Below, piece after piece: positions 47,701 through 58,015 of a stretch of DNA of 64,000 nt. The stretch is taken from contig NW_003314320.1 in assembly GCF_000143415.4 (NCBI RefSeq), positions 659,753 to 723,752 on the forward strand, given 5' to 3'. How positions within the stretch are numbered: position 1 is the stretch's first letter; each line of letters starts with the position of its first letter. Below the pieces are notes generated by a model. That model was not told where the DNA came from. It saw only the letters and a program-made list of their open reading frames with translations, and did not search any database. The position numbers were made by a program, and so were the translations under genes. Source of the stretch: Selaginella moellendorffii (lineage: Eukaryota > Streptophyta > Lycopodiopsida > Selaginellales > Selaginellaceae).

Positions 47701-49769
47701 AACCTGCCACTAAGCACAACGCTACAAAAGAAAGGTACAAGGGTCACCTTTCTGAGAAAAGTGCAACGGCCACTTTTCTATATCAACTCTAGACTCTATC
47801 CAACTCAATTGTTTTAGCCCCAAAAGTTAACATCCCTTTCGGGCCGCATTATACAAACTACTTACTAAGATCTAAGCCAACTGAAGTCAACTCCAACCTC
47901 TTCACTAGTTTGTATTGGCTTACGAAAACGGAATGGTTTTCGGTAAAGTGACCAACAGATCAGCCATTGGAGAAGTCTAAGAAAATTTGTGGAAAATTTC
48001 CCATCCTAGAGAAAGAATGACTCTCAGTCCAGGATTGCAAACTTTCAAGACTCAACCAACTTCCTCCTACCTACAACTTCACATAGGTTCACCTCAACAC
48101 AAATTCTCATGATCCATCAATATGCTTAAGCATCAAACATCTTTGCCCATTTTCCCGATATCCAACTTCGACATCCGCAAAATGCAAAATGAACATCCAA
48201 GGCTTGATCACAAAGACCACATCTTCGGATATCCATATTGCACTAACACTCTTCTTCAATCACCTTCAAGATCCAATGTGAAGCCAAAACACTAACAAGA
48301 AAAATGACATGGAAAAAAATCAAGATCCAAGGAAAATTCCTCATCACTTGAAATAACAATGCCACTTCCACTAACACAAGTGCTAGCAATGTCAATGCCT
48401 CAACTACACACCTTCTCTATACAACAATCTACTCCAAGTGCTAATGGACCAACCGACAAGTCATAGCAAGTGAATGCTATAACCCTTTTTCAACACCAAT
48501 GGGCAAACTCAAGGAAACAAAGTACCAACTTAAGCTTAGCACAATGGATCACCTCCAAGAATCCAATTAAAGCTACTACAATGCTACTACGTGCAGGTAG
48601 ACTAGCTTCACCATCAACCACTTTGGGGTTGATCATCATTTACCCAAGCAACTCTGTAAACACATTGCTCATTATCACATGGATATGATATAAATCACAA
48701 TGACTTGATCATCAATTGAGTAACGCAATGAGCAATGCTTATGTCATTACTTCAAACGTTTATGTGAGTATCAAATGCCAACTCGATTCGACAAAATGCA
48801 ACATAAATGCCACACTCCACCAATAGAGATTTACGACACCCAACACCACTAACTTTTGTTCACAACACAGACAAGCTCATGCCACTCTCTTTCCGACCAA
48901 TCTCAAAACTATTCCAACACCAAGCTACTCAAGGAGAAATAGCAAGGTTCCCCGGAAAAGAATTGAGCATTGCAACCCAAGCCTTTCAATAGCGAGCCTA
49001 GACAAAATGGTTTAGTGTTTCACCACTATCCATCCCATAACTCACCACTTGTAAGACCATCACTACCAACATGCATCAAGGTAGGGACTCTTGATTGCAT
49101 AATGTGAACACAAGCAATGAGTTAACACCTCGTTGCAAATCATCTCTCCAAAAATAGAAAATGATTTACGTATTTGATCCTTCGTCCCCGATGACTCTCT
49201 TTTCAGTCTCATCTTTGACTAAACTTTAAGCTTGCTTTCGCACTACCTTCAGTTCAATCCAAGAAAAGTTTATGAGAGAGCACGGCCATGACTACTTGAA
49301 CCAATAGACTAATCCCTATAGTCTTAATTGTTCCACTTATAATCATGCCTAGGAAGGATCCACTAGTGCCGTGCTAAATAGCTACAAACCAGCCTATTTG
49401 CCACTCATAGCAAACCCAGAGAGTTTGCTTTCACCCATGGCACAAGGAACAACTCATAGAACCACCGATAGGCTAACATTAATCCTGCCAACTCAAAGTG
49501 TAACCTCGAGTTGCTAATGCGCCTCACTCACGAGCCCAAGCGCAAACTCCTGTAACAAAACAATTTAGTCCACCCTATGAGCCCAAGAGCAAGCTCACAT
49601 ATTATGAAACACAGAGGTAACCAAAACCTATCCCAAGGAACTAATGTGAAGTTTTTGCACCAAAACGTGTACCCACTCGGATCATCGTTTTCATCTCTGC
49701 GTATGCAACGAGACTAGTTGCCCAATCTCATTGGATAGTTCTCGCCGAGACTCTACCTCTGATACCAAA
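44795..49769 (-). other. E3 internal region without coding capacity
   Basis: About 5 kb, A-rich on the plus strand, with stops in every frame; the longest frames are under 80 codons and carry no retroelement motif. The same region is recognisable along the whole length of E4. A tRNA D-arm-like segment lies near 44945-44985. Confidence 0.75.
49752..49767 (-). other. E3 primer binding site
   Basis: The minus strand reads TGGTATCAGAGGTAGAG two bases after the LTR end CGCTACA. The first ten bases match the tRNA-iMet PBS, after which it diverges. Confidence 0.75.
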
Positions 49770-50911
49770 TGTAGCGCACGTGGTTTTGACCCTTTATCCT
49801 ATGGTGATTTACCATAGGATAACACCACGAAGCGGAACCTAAACCCTCTTTGTGCCATGTGACAGATGCCACGTGTCACATGCCACGTGTCCATAGGAAC
49901 CCAAGGTTCAGGGCCTTGGGCCACTGAACGAAGGAACGGTGCCAAACTCCCAAGCGTGGAGCCAAGGAGTGATGGAACCGGACCACGGAGCAACTCCCGA
50001 GCATATAGCCCAAGGAGCGAAGGGACAGGAGCCCGGAGCGACTTGGAACAGTCCTGGAGCAACCAGCATCCCAATGCCAGGACCAACACGCAAAACGGAG
50101 CCAAACGAAGTCTGGCGCTATTTCGGCATACCGGTGGCCTAACGTGAGGATATGGGTACTCCACCAGCTAGCATGGAATGGAACTTGGGCTTAGACCCAA
50201 GCCGGATGCAGAACAAGGACAGGCACGCAAGCGGGAGCTAGACTATGCCTTAGGTTGGTCGGCCATGCCCGACCTACCCACTATCCCTACTATACATTTG
50301 GAACCCCCTATAGGCCCCCCCCCCCCCCCCCCCCCTTGAGGAACACACGCTTTGGGCTTTCACCCCAAGCCTCCCTTAGTATCAGGAGTTAGTCTCTAGG
50401 ACAAGCTCGAAACTTACTAAATATGGAATGTCCCTAGATTGCGAAATTGGACACGGAACGAACACCATTGTGTTCAGGCCAACCTCTACATTCCGTAGAT
50501 ATGCCAAATGAGCAAATCTGGACACTTTCCATAATTAGCATTTAGGACCGAAATGAGACTAACACAAAGGGCATGATAGCGAGGGTGTTTGGCAGATACG
50601 GTAAGCTATCATGTAGCGATATTGAGGGACCAATCTCAATACGTGAGGGTTCTTGTCACTAGCCAGTGCAAGACATAACGAGACGGGAACTCCTTACCGG
50701 GCTAAGTATGCTTAGCTAATAACACGTAGGAATTCCGTCCTTATGCTCGTCCGGTCTAAGTACACTCGAAATGCCCAGTTAACTCCACTAGCACAAGAGG
50801 GACTGATAAAGGGTCCAGCAATACTGACCTGCCGTCGTGGCAGTAAGGTAAGAGTGTCCGTAAGGACTGGTCGACAGGTAACTTTCGATACCCGAAGTCA
50901 CATTCGCGACA
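49770..50911 (-). repeat. E3 5' LTR (element sense)
   Basis: 1142 bp. It carries two intact CCACGTGTC G-box copies (about 49869-49892), the GTGAAAGCCCAAAGCG motif (minus strand, about 50343-50363) and a 21-base C-run (50315-50335). Confidence 0.92.
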
Positions 50912-51289
50912 TTCACCCCTTGACTCGTATTAGTATTTAGACTTAGTCTTGGATTCGATCTTGGACTCGATCTCGGACCTGACTTCGGACTCGGTTCTTG
51001 GACCCAATCTCGGACTTGACTTCAGACTCGACTTCAGACTCGACCTTGGACTCGGTCTCGGACTCGGTCTCGGACCCAATTTGGATCTCGGACTCTGTCT
51101 CGAACTTGGTCTCAAACTCGGTCTCCGATTCGGCCTTGGACTCGATCCCGGACTCTATCTCGAACTCGGTCTCAGAGTCGGTCTTGGACTCGATCTTCGA
51201 CTCGGTCCCATCCAATGAACTCTTTGTCATTTCAGTCATGCTTCCGGGATCCTTTAGCCTACGACACCTCGGGGAGTCGGTTCTTTACA

Positions 51290-53520
51290 TCAAGTAGTAT
51301 TGGGATGGAATTGAACCATAGAAATCGAAGGGCATAACCAACAGTGGTTATGCAAGTTGAGAGTGGAGAATCAAGAGGGTGCTCGAGGATGTTGTTACTA
51401 GCAATTGCGATGCCATGGAGAGTCTAAAATGTGGAATTATCCATGTTGGACCATATGGTGAGTAGGGAGCTTGCAAAGGAGAAGCCTTAGCAAGCTAAGG
51501 AACAAAGTTCCTTAAAAGTTCCCGAAGACAATTCTAGGTAGATAAGTACCTAGAAAGCCAAGTGTAAATGGTTCCTAGAGTGCGCAAAATCAGAGTGGTG
51601 CAATAGAAGTGTGGTCTTGAAGCTGGCTATGAGGTGAGGCTATCAAAATTGGGGAAGTAGTTCCCGAGTGTTCAAAGAGAGGGCTTTGAACAAAAGTCGA
51701 TGGTTAAGGACTTTCACGCTTATGCATGAACCATGTTACAGTGGCCGGATGACTTGCTACGCGAGATTGGCGAGTCAGAGGAACAAATCCCCTAGTTTAA
51801 GGTGCTAACTTCAAAAGGGGTGGCCCATAGGGCCGAGCATGGAGGAGTCCATGCATGATCACAGACTTGTCAAGTGAGAGGACTTAGTAGTGAGGAGGAA
51901 CTAGGTTCCAAAGCTGTGATCTATAGTGCGCTTTAAGTACAGGTTGGTGCACCGGCATGGGGACTCACGCCAGGCATCCGGTGTGATGCCGTCCGTAGAT
52001 GCATATATGGAGGTTGGGTTTGAGTCCCGACCCTCTAGTGCTTGGGTTCGAGTCCCAAATCACTAGGGTGTGGTGATGGTTTGGAATATGAGGACACTCA
52101 TATTTCGGTGGTCATGGACTCTCAGTGAGGAGACTAGCTTAGGCACACCGCCAAGCAGGGGATGCTCTAGAGTTGTGATGCACAATTAAATTGTTTAGAG
52201 TGAAAGCTCGACATATCTAACTTGAACACTTTGGTGCAAAAGGCACCAAGGATGTGGTGAATGAGATGGGGACACCTAGTCTTAGTTGCTATAGATCCTT
52301 GGCCAGAAGGGCTGGCTTGGGCACACTGCAAGTGTGGGGGATGCCCCTAGGGTCATAGCCAACAATCTAAAAGGGTCTAAAAAACCTAATTCCTATTGGT
52401 AGACCTGTTAAGGGGTCAAGATGAGATCATTAGGTGATCTTGTGGCTAAACAAGGACAAAGTCCTTGTGAGGTTAAGGGATAAAGTTCCTAGTTCAAAGT
52501 GTTGGTTTGAACTATTGATGATGGTGTGGCTTGGTCAAGATGATCAAGTGGGAAGAACACCTAAAGGAAATGATTTGTGACTATGTGATGGCATAGTGAG
52601 TCCGAAAAAAGTAGTCTCTATAAGAGACCCATGGGAAGGTCACAAAGTTGGGCCAGGGATAGAGCCTACAGTAGAAAATCCTAAAGAGACCTACTAGGGG
52701 TGAATAGCCTTTGAACTTGGCAAAACAAAGTCTTTGCTATGGAACCGAAAGGATACCTCAAGAATAGAGGTAGTGACCCAATGTTGTTGGGTGCAACAAT
52801 CAAGGATAAGAGCAAAGGACTAATGGCTAAGAGAAGAGCCATGGGAATCATGGGAAAGAATCCAAATGGCAAACTTAGGCCGAGAACACTAATGTGTTGG
52901 GTGCTAACAAATTGTGGGAAAGGCAATGTTTTCCCAGGGATGGATTCCCAACCACTCCAATTTGGCAAAAGTGGAAGCTCCAAGAGGGGGAGCAGTAAGG
53001 TAGCCAAATAATAAGGCCATAGGTAGCCTTAGCACAAGTTATGATAACTGGAACTTAGTGCCAAATGTGGCATGATATCAAAGAGGGGATGATGGTGCCC
53101 TCAAGTAAGAACTTCCTAGGATGGAAAAGTGGAGTTGCACCATGGGCAACGTAAGGTGTTGGGGACATCTAGGAAATTGACTATGAGAAGTCAAAATTAA
53201 AAGTTCTAAAGTGCAAAGGATATCTCAATTGAATTTGAGACTACTCGAGAATGAGTAGTGGAACTGAGTTAGAGAGGGTGTCTCTAACGGGTTTAGCGAG
53301 AACTGACCCAATAAAAGGGAGCAAACCACCCTAGGTGGTCTAGTTAGTCTCTATGTTGAAGAGGCTATGCTCCTTAGAGGATAGACAAGCCATGGTGAGC
53401 CTTCGGAGTCAAACCATAAACAAATATTGGTTGGGTGCCAAGGATGGAAATGGTAATACAATGTGGGTGTTACTTTATAAAAGGGTTTATTGTTCGATGA
53501 GGACATCAAACTTCGTTTAT
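51290..53520 (+). other. E1 internal region, right part
   Basis: About 2.2 kb of E1 internal DNA after the E2 insertion, purine-rich on the plus strand, with no recognisable protein. The longest frame (52739-53011) is basic and low in information. Confidence 0.65.
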
Positions 53521-53532
53521 GGGTGGTGGAGT
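53521..53532 (+). other. E1 polypurine tract
   Basis: GGGTGGTGGAGT lies directly before the 3' LTR start TGTGAGAC. It is the same string as in E2. Confidence 0.75.
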
Positions 53533-55323
53533 TGTGAGACACAAAATCCCTAGGCACCAAAGTGGAGCTGAAAGGGTGCCACATGGTAGTGGCCGAAGCA
53601 AAAGTCAAACGAACGTAACACGTTTGGACTAAAAGCTTCAACTTGAAAGGTTGAGAGCGGGAGTGGAACTCCCAACAAAGTGCTCAAGGAACAAGCACGA
53701 AGCAAGCAATAAGCGAGGCTCCAAAAATAGACCCAAAAGGACCAACACATGACACGTGGAAGTGTCCGAGATGGACCCGAGTTGGAGTCTGAGATGGACC
53801 GAGATAGAGTCCGAGATGGAGTCCAAGATGGACCCGAGATGGAGTCCGAGATGGACCCAAGATGGGGTCCGAGATGGACCGAGATGGAGTCCGAGATGGA
53901 GTTCGAGAGGGATCCGAGATGGAGTCCGAGATGGACCTGAGATGGAGTCCAAGATGGATCCAAGATGGAGTCCGAGATGGAGTCCGAGATGGACCGAGAC
54001 GGAGTCCAAGATGGAGTCCGAGATGGACCCGAGATGGAGTCCGAGATGGACCCAAGATGGAGTCCGAGATGGACCAAGACGGAGTCCGAGATGGAGTCCG
54101 AGATGGACCCGAGATAGAATCCAAGATGGAGTTTGAGAAGGACCCGAGATGGAGTCCAAGGTCGAAACCGAGACCGGGACCGAGACTGGGACCGAGACCG
54201 AGACCGAGGTTGAGACCGAGACCGGGATTGAGACCGAGACCAAGACCGAGATCAAGACCGAGACTGAGGCCAAGGCCAAGGCCGAGTCCGAGTCTGAGTC
54301 CGAGTTCGAGTCCAAGTTTGAGTCTGAGAAGGTGAAAGCCCAAAGTGTTCGTCTCCTAGACCCTAGGGGGTTTAGTGAGCTCCAAACGTATAGTAAGGGG
54401 GAGGATTGCAGTGGAGCTAGTTTGGCCAGGAAAGGCCAGTTTGGCCCAGGAAGGCTATACCTAGTGTTGGGTGATGAGCTGCCCACTGGGAAGTCCAAGA
54501 TTAGAGTGAACACGGACGGACAAGCAGGGTAGTTTGGTGAAGTGTTCAAGAGCCAGTTCTAGTTCCCCCGGGAGATCGACTGGCCGATGCTCCCAGTCCA
54601 AGTGTGGGTGGCACTACCTACTTGGATACCTGGCATGGCTCAATGGAACCTTGCTCTAAGCCCATGGCTAGAGCACCCAAAAATGGAAGGCGGGGAGAGT
54701 ACCCACGAGGCTCGCGTAAGGCCGTGGTGTTCTGAAATGTTGCCCCAAAATCCCAAACTGTGAAAAGGAGGAGGAACTGTCCTCTAGTGTAGAGACCAAG
54801 GATACAGTCATGTGAGGAGGTAGTCCCAGAGGACCGAGGGACTTAGTGGTCGGGCTTGTGGGCCTTGATCTAGTGGCAGTGTTGGTGAACACAGCCATGG
54901 ACAAAAAGGGACTTGGTGGGGACTGGAAAAGAGATATTGGGGAAGGCTAATCCCCATGTCTGTGGGTATCCTAAGGATGCTAAGGAGTGGATCAGGGATG
55001 ATCATTCATGGATGGATGGCCTAGTCTTTGAGAGATGGGACTGTGATGCAGATAGTGTTAGACCACCTGTGTGACCAAGGTGAAGGGGCATGGCCATAGC
55101 GTAATATGTTGATATGTCGATGGTACCTTGGGGTGTCGGTCATGGGATCGGACACGTGGAGCACTTGGACCAAGTGCAGAGGTTGAGTGGCGGGGATGCC
55201 ATTCTCGGGGCTAGCAAGCCCAAGTCCAAAATAGGATTTATGGAGGTTGTGAGTGAGACTCTTCCAAGTGGTCAGAGGTGTGGTTAAGTGACTAAAGTAG
55301 AATGGAAAAATTAGTTGCTTACA
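53533..55323 (+). repeat. E1 3' LTR
   Basis: 1791 bp, TG...CA. It retains the 27-bp segment missing from the 5' LTR, has a slightly longer minisatellite (about 53762-54331), an ACACGTGG G-box near 53752, and the GTGAAAGCCCAAAG motif at 54332. Confidence 0.92.
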
Positions 55324-55328
55324 GATGA

Positions 55329-56738
55329 TTACAGACTACCAAAAGAACTTAAAGGTCTAATGAAACCATTAATGTAATTGCTAATAACCATGATAAATAT
55401 AAAACCCAAAGTTATGGCAGAAGTATCAATTGATTACAGAATCCTAATGAACCAACTACAACTGTGTGTGCAATAGCCAAATGCTAGAACCAACCTTGAA
55501 GGTATAACTTTGAACTGAAGCAAGGGACTTCAAGAGCTATTACAATCTATAAAACACCATTATAATAAATAATACATCTCATCTTTAAATTTGCCTACTA
55601 TTTGAGCTCTAAGACCACTATTAACTCAAACTATGACTATCAACAAAACTTGCCTTCACATCTTCCCTTTTATAAACCTTTAAGACCTGTGTTAACTTAG
55701 ACTCATAACCTTTATCCTCGTCTAACACTACATATAAAAGGTCAAACTTACTTTGTTCGTCCTCTACATCCTTTTTATCCTCTCTTTGAAAGAATTTTTT
55801 TATTAAACACTAGCTCTATTTAGACTTATTACATTTATCTTCACTCTACTATCTATGTTTAATCTCACTTCACTATGGCATTCATTTAGTCTTACTACAT
55901 GAAGGTTAGATATTTCATTCGAACTTGCTATGTTTATCTTTATTCCACAATTCATTTTGTTCATCTTTACTCCACTATTGTACCTCATTTTATCATCAAG
56001 ACAAGACTCCTATCCATCCCCTCTACCCCCTGTTTCAAAGAACAATAAGTTTGAAGTGTTAGGGTAAATAGGAGAATGTGAAAAAAATTGAAAAAAAACA
56101 TTTTTATGGAAGAAGAAAAAGTGGATAAAGAAGCATCAAAAGAAGAATTTTTAGGAGCTGTCAAATCAAAAATGGAAAAATATAAAAAGGGTATATACTT
56201 AAAGTTTAGAAAATATAAGAATGCTTTATTTCGTTAAAGTGGAACTTTTCATTATCCCACTTATGGTGTGTGGCCACATGCCATTTTTATAACAACAATA
56301 AAAAATTGAAGTTTTAGCTTTATAATTTATAAATTAAAAACTTTTCATATGATTTTGTGTTATAATATTGTGAAATATAAAAAATAAATTAAAAAACTGA
56401 TAGAAATATTAATAAATATTAATTAAGTACTAGGAAATGGCATGTGGACACATGCTAATTAATGTCCCACTTTACTGAATAAGTTCCACTTTAACGAAAT
56501 AAAGCATAAGACCTCCTATTATAAAATACTTTGGCCACCACAACAAGAGATTCACACCACTTATTCTCATCAAAAAACAGCTTAGCACTTGATATATGAA
56601 AACTAATATATTCTCAGAGGAACACATAAACTCCTTAGTAATAATAGTAAACAAAGACTCTCAATAGCACTCACAACTAGGGACATACACTCAATTTAGA
56701 ACTTTAGCCTAAATGACTAAACCTTGGAATAAGGGAAT
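55329..56738. other. AT-rich spacer between the two retrotransposon nests
   Basis: No gene is supported. Apart from the MITE-like foldback at 56221-56507 I see only AT-rich unique sequence with small direct repeats of TTCATCTTTA-like words near 55840-55990. Confidence 0.5.
56221..56507. mobile_element. MITE-like foldback element
   Basis: A perfect 26-bp terminal inverted repeat begins ATGCTTTATTTCGTTAAAGT and ends in its exact complement at 56482-56507. Weaker pairing continues inward (TCCCACTT, CACATGCCATTT). TAAGA occurs at 56216-56220 and 56507-56511, a possible 5-bp target duplication that overlaps the end by one base. The 287-bp, AT-rich body has no ORF. The superfamily cannot be named from this. 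Confidence 0.75.
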
Positions 56739-56870
56739 TATGAGAAAAAAATCCCTAAGCCCTAAAGTGGAGCCAAGAGGGTGCCATGTGGTAGTGGCCG
56801 AAGTGAAAGCTAAACAAGGGTAACACGTTTGGGCTAAAAACTCTGACTTGAAAAATCGAGAGTGGGAGTG

Positions 56871-58015
56871 TGTAGCACATGTGGTTTTTACCCTTTATCC
56901 TAAAGTGATTTACCATAGGATAACACCACGAAGCGGAACCTAAACCCTCTTTGTGCCACGTGACAGATGCCACGTGTCATATGCCACGTGTCCAAAGGAC
57001 AGTGGTGCGGAACCCGAGGTTCAAGGCCTTGGGCCACTGAACGAAGGAACGGTGCTAAACTCCCAAGCATGGAGATAAGGAGTGATGGAACCGAATCACA
57101 GAGCAACTCCCGAGCATACAGCCCAAGGAGCGAAGGGACAGGAGCCCAGAGCGACTTGGAACAGTCTTGGAGCATCCAGCATCCTAATGCCAGGACCAGC
57201 ACACAAAACAGAGCCAAACGGAGTCTGGTGCTATTTCGGCATACCGGTGGCCTAATGCGAGGCAATGGGTACCCCACCAACTAGCATGGTATGGAACTTG
57301 GGCTTCGACCCAAGCTGGATGCAGAACAAGGACAAGCACGCAAGCGGGAGCTAGACTATACCTCAAGTTGGTCGGCCATGCCTGACCTACCCACTATCCC
57401 TACTATACATTTGGAACCCCCCACAGTCCCCCCCCCCCCTTGAGGAACACACGCTTTGGGCTTTCACCCCAAGCCTCCCTTAGTATCATGAGTTAGTCTC
57501 TGGGACAAGCTCAAAACTTACTAAATATGGAATGTTCCTAGATTGCAAATTTGGACATGGGACGAACACCATTGTGTTCAGAACAATCTCTACATTCCGT
57601 AGATATGCCAAATGAGCAAATCTGGACACTTTCCATAAATAGCATTTGGGACCGAAATGAGACTAACACAAAAGGCATGATAACGAGGGTGTTTGGCAAA
57701 CACGGTAAGCTATCATATAGCGATATTGAGGGACTAAGCTCAATATCGTGGGGGTTCCCAATACAAGCAAGTGCAAGTCAACGAATGAGTTTCTCTAACC
57801 AGGTCAAGTATGCTTGACTAATAGCACTTAGGAATTCCATCCTTATGCCCATTTGGTCAAGTGCACACGCGAGGACCAGTTTCTCAACTAGCTTAGGTGG
57901 AGACTGATAATGGGTCCAGCAATACTGACCTCCTGCCATCACGGCAGTAAAGTAAGAGTGTCCGTAAGGACTGGCCGACAGGTAACTTTCGATACCCGAA
58001 GTCACATTCACGACA
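56871..58015 (-). repeat. E4 3' LTR (element sense)
   Basis: 1145 bp with family ends TGTAGC...CGACA. It includes CCACGTGTC copies near 56970 and the GTGAAAGCCCAAAGCG motif (minus strand) near 57447-57467. Confidence 0.9.

Larger units (their letters stand above)
43661..50911 (-). mobile_element. E3: non-autonomous LTR retrotransposon inside E2 LTR
   Basis: LTRs at 43661-44794 and 49770-50911 begin TGTAGCGCAC and end CGCGACA. TTCAC is duplicated at 43656-43660 and 50912-50916. On the minus strand the PBS TGGTATCAGAGGTAG follows the right-hand LTR, and a purine tract (CCAAGGGGGGGAGAG) precedes the left-hand LTR, so E3 is minus-oriented. The 5-kb internal region (44795-49769) shows no gag, protease, RT or integrase on either strand. 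The two LTRs differ at only scattered sites, which suggests a fairly recent insertion. Confidence 0.93.
36736..51289 (-). mobile_element. E2: degraded Ty3/gypsy chromovirus, itself interrupted by E3
   Basis: Direct LTRs lie at 36736-37898 and at 42870-43660 plus 50912-51289; the second is split by E3. Both begin TGTAAGCCAC and end CTTTACA or CCTTACA on the plus strand. The PBS next to the inner edge of the right-hand LTR (42854-42866, TGGTATCGGAGCC on the minus strand) and a purine tract at 37899-37911 set minus orientation. Internal order on the minus strand is gag, CCHC knuckle, protease, RT, RNase H, integrase, chromodomain, the order of Ty3/gypsy chromoviruses. All ORFs are broken. Flanks GCAAA and TCAAG do not form a clean 5-bp duplication, so the target duplication has decayed or the ends have recombined. 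Confidence 0.92.
42870..51289 (-). repeat. E2 5' LTR, split by E3
   Basis: Left part 42870-43660 and right part 50912-51289 together equal the length of the other E2 LTR (about 1.16 kb). The break falls in GGGCTTTCAC, with TTCAC repeated on both sides of E3. The right part carries the GAGTCC-type minisatellite (about 50935-51215). Confidence 0.9.
33241..55323 (+). mobile_element. E1: LTR retrotransposon with nested insertions, non-coding internal region
   Basis: LTRs at 33241-34946 and 53533-55323 share sequence end to end, begin TGTGAGACAC and end CTTACA. The 5-bp sequence GATGA lies at both outer edges (33236-33240 and 55324-55328), so this is one insertion. A primer binding site (TGGTATCAAAGCC) follows the left LTR and a purine tract precedes the right one. 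With the E2+E3 insertion (36736-51289) removed, E1 is about 7.5 kb, with some 4.0 kb internal DNA that shows no gag or pol. It therefore looks like a large non-autonomous LTR element that would need enzymes supplied in trans. Confidence 0.92.
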
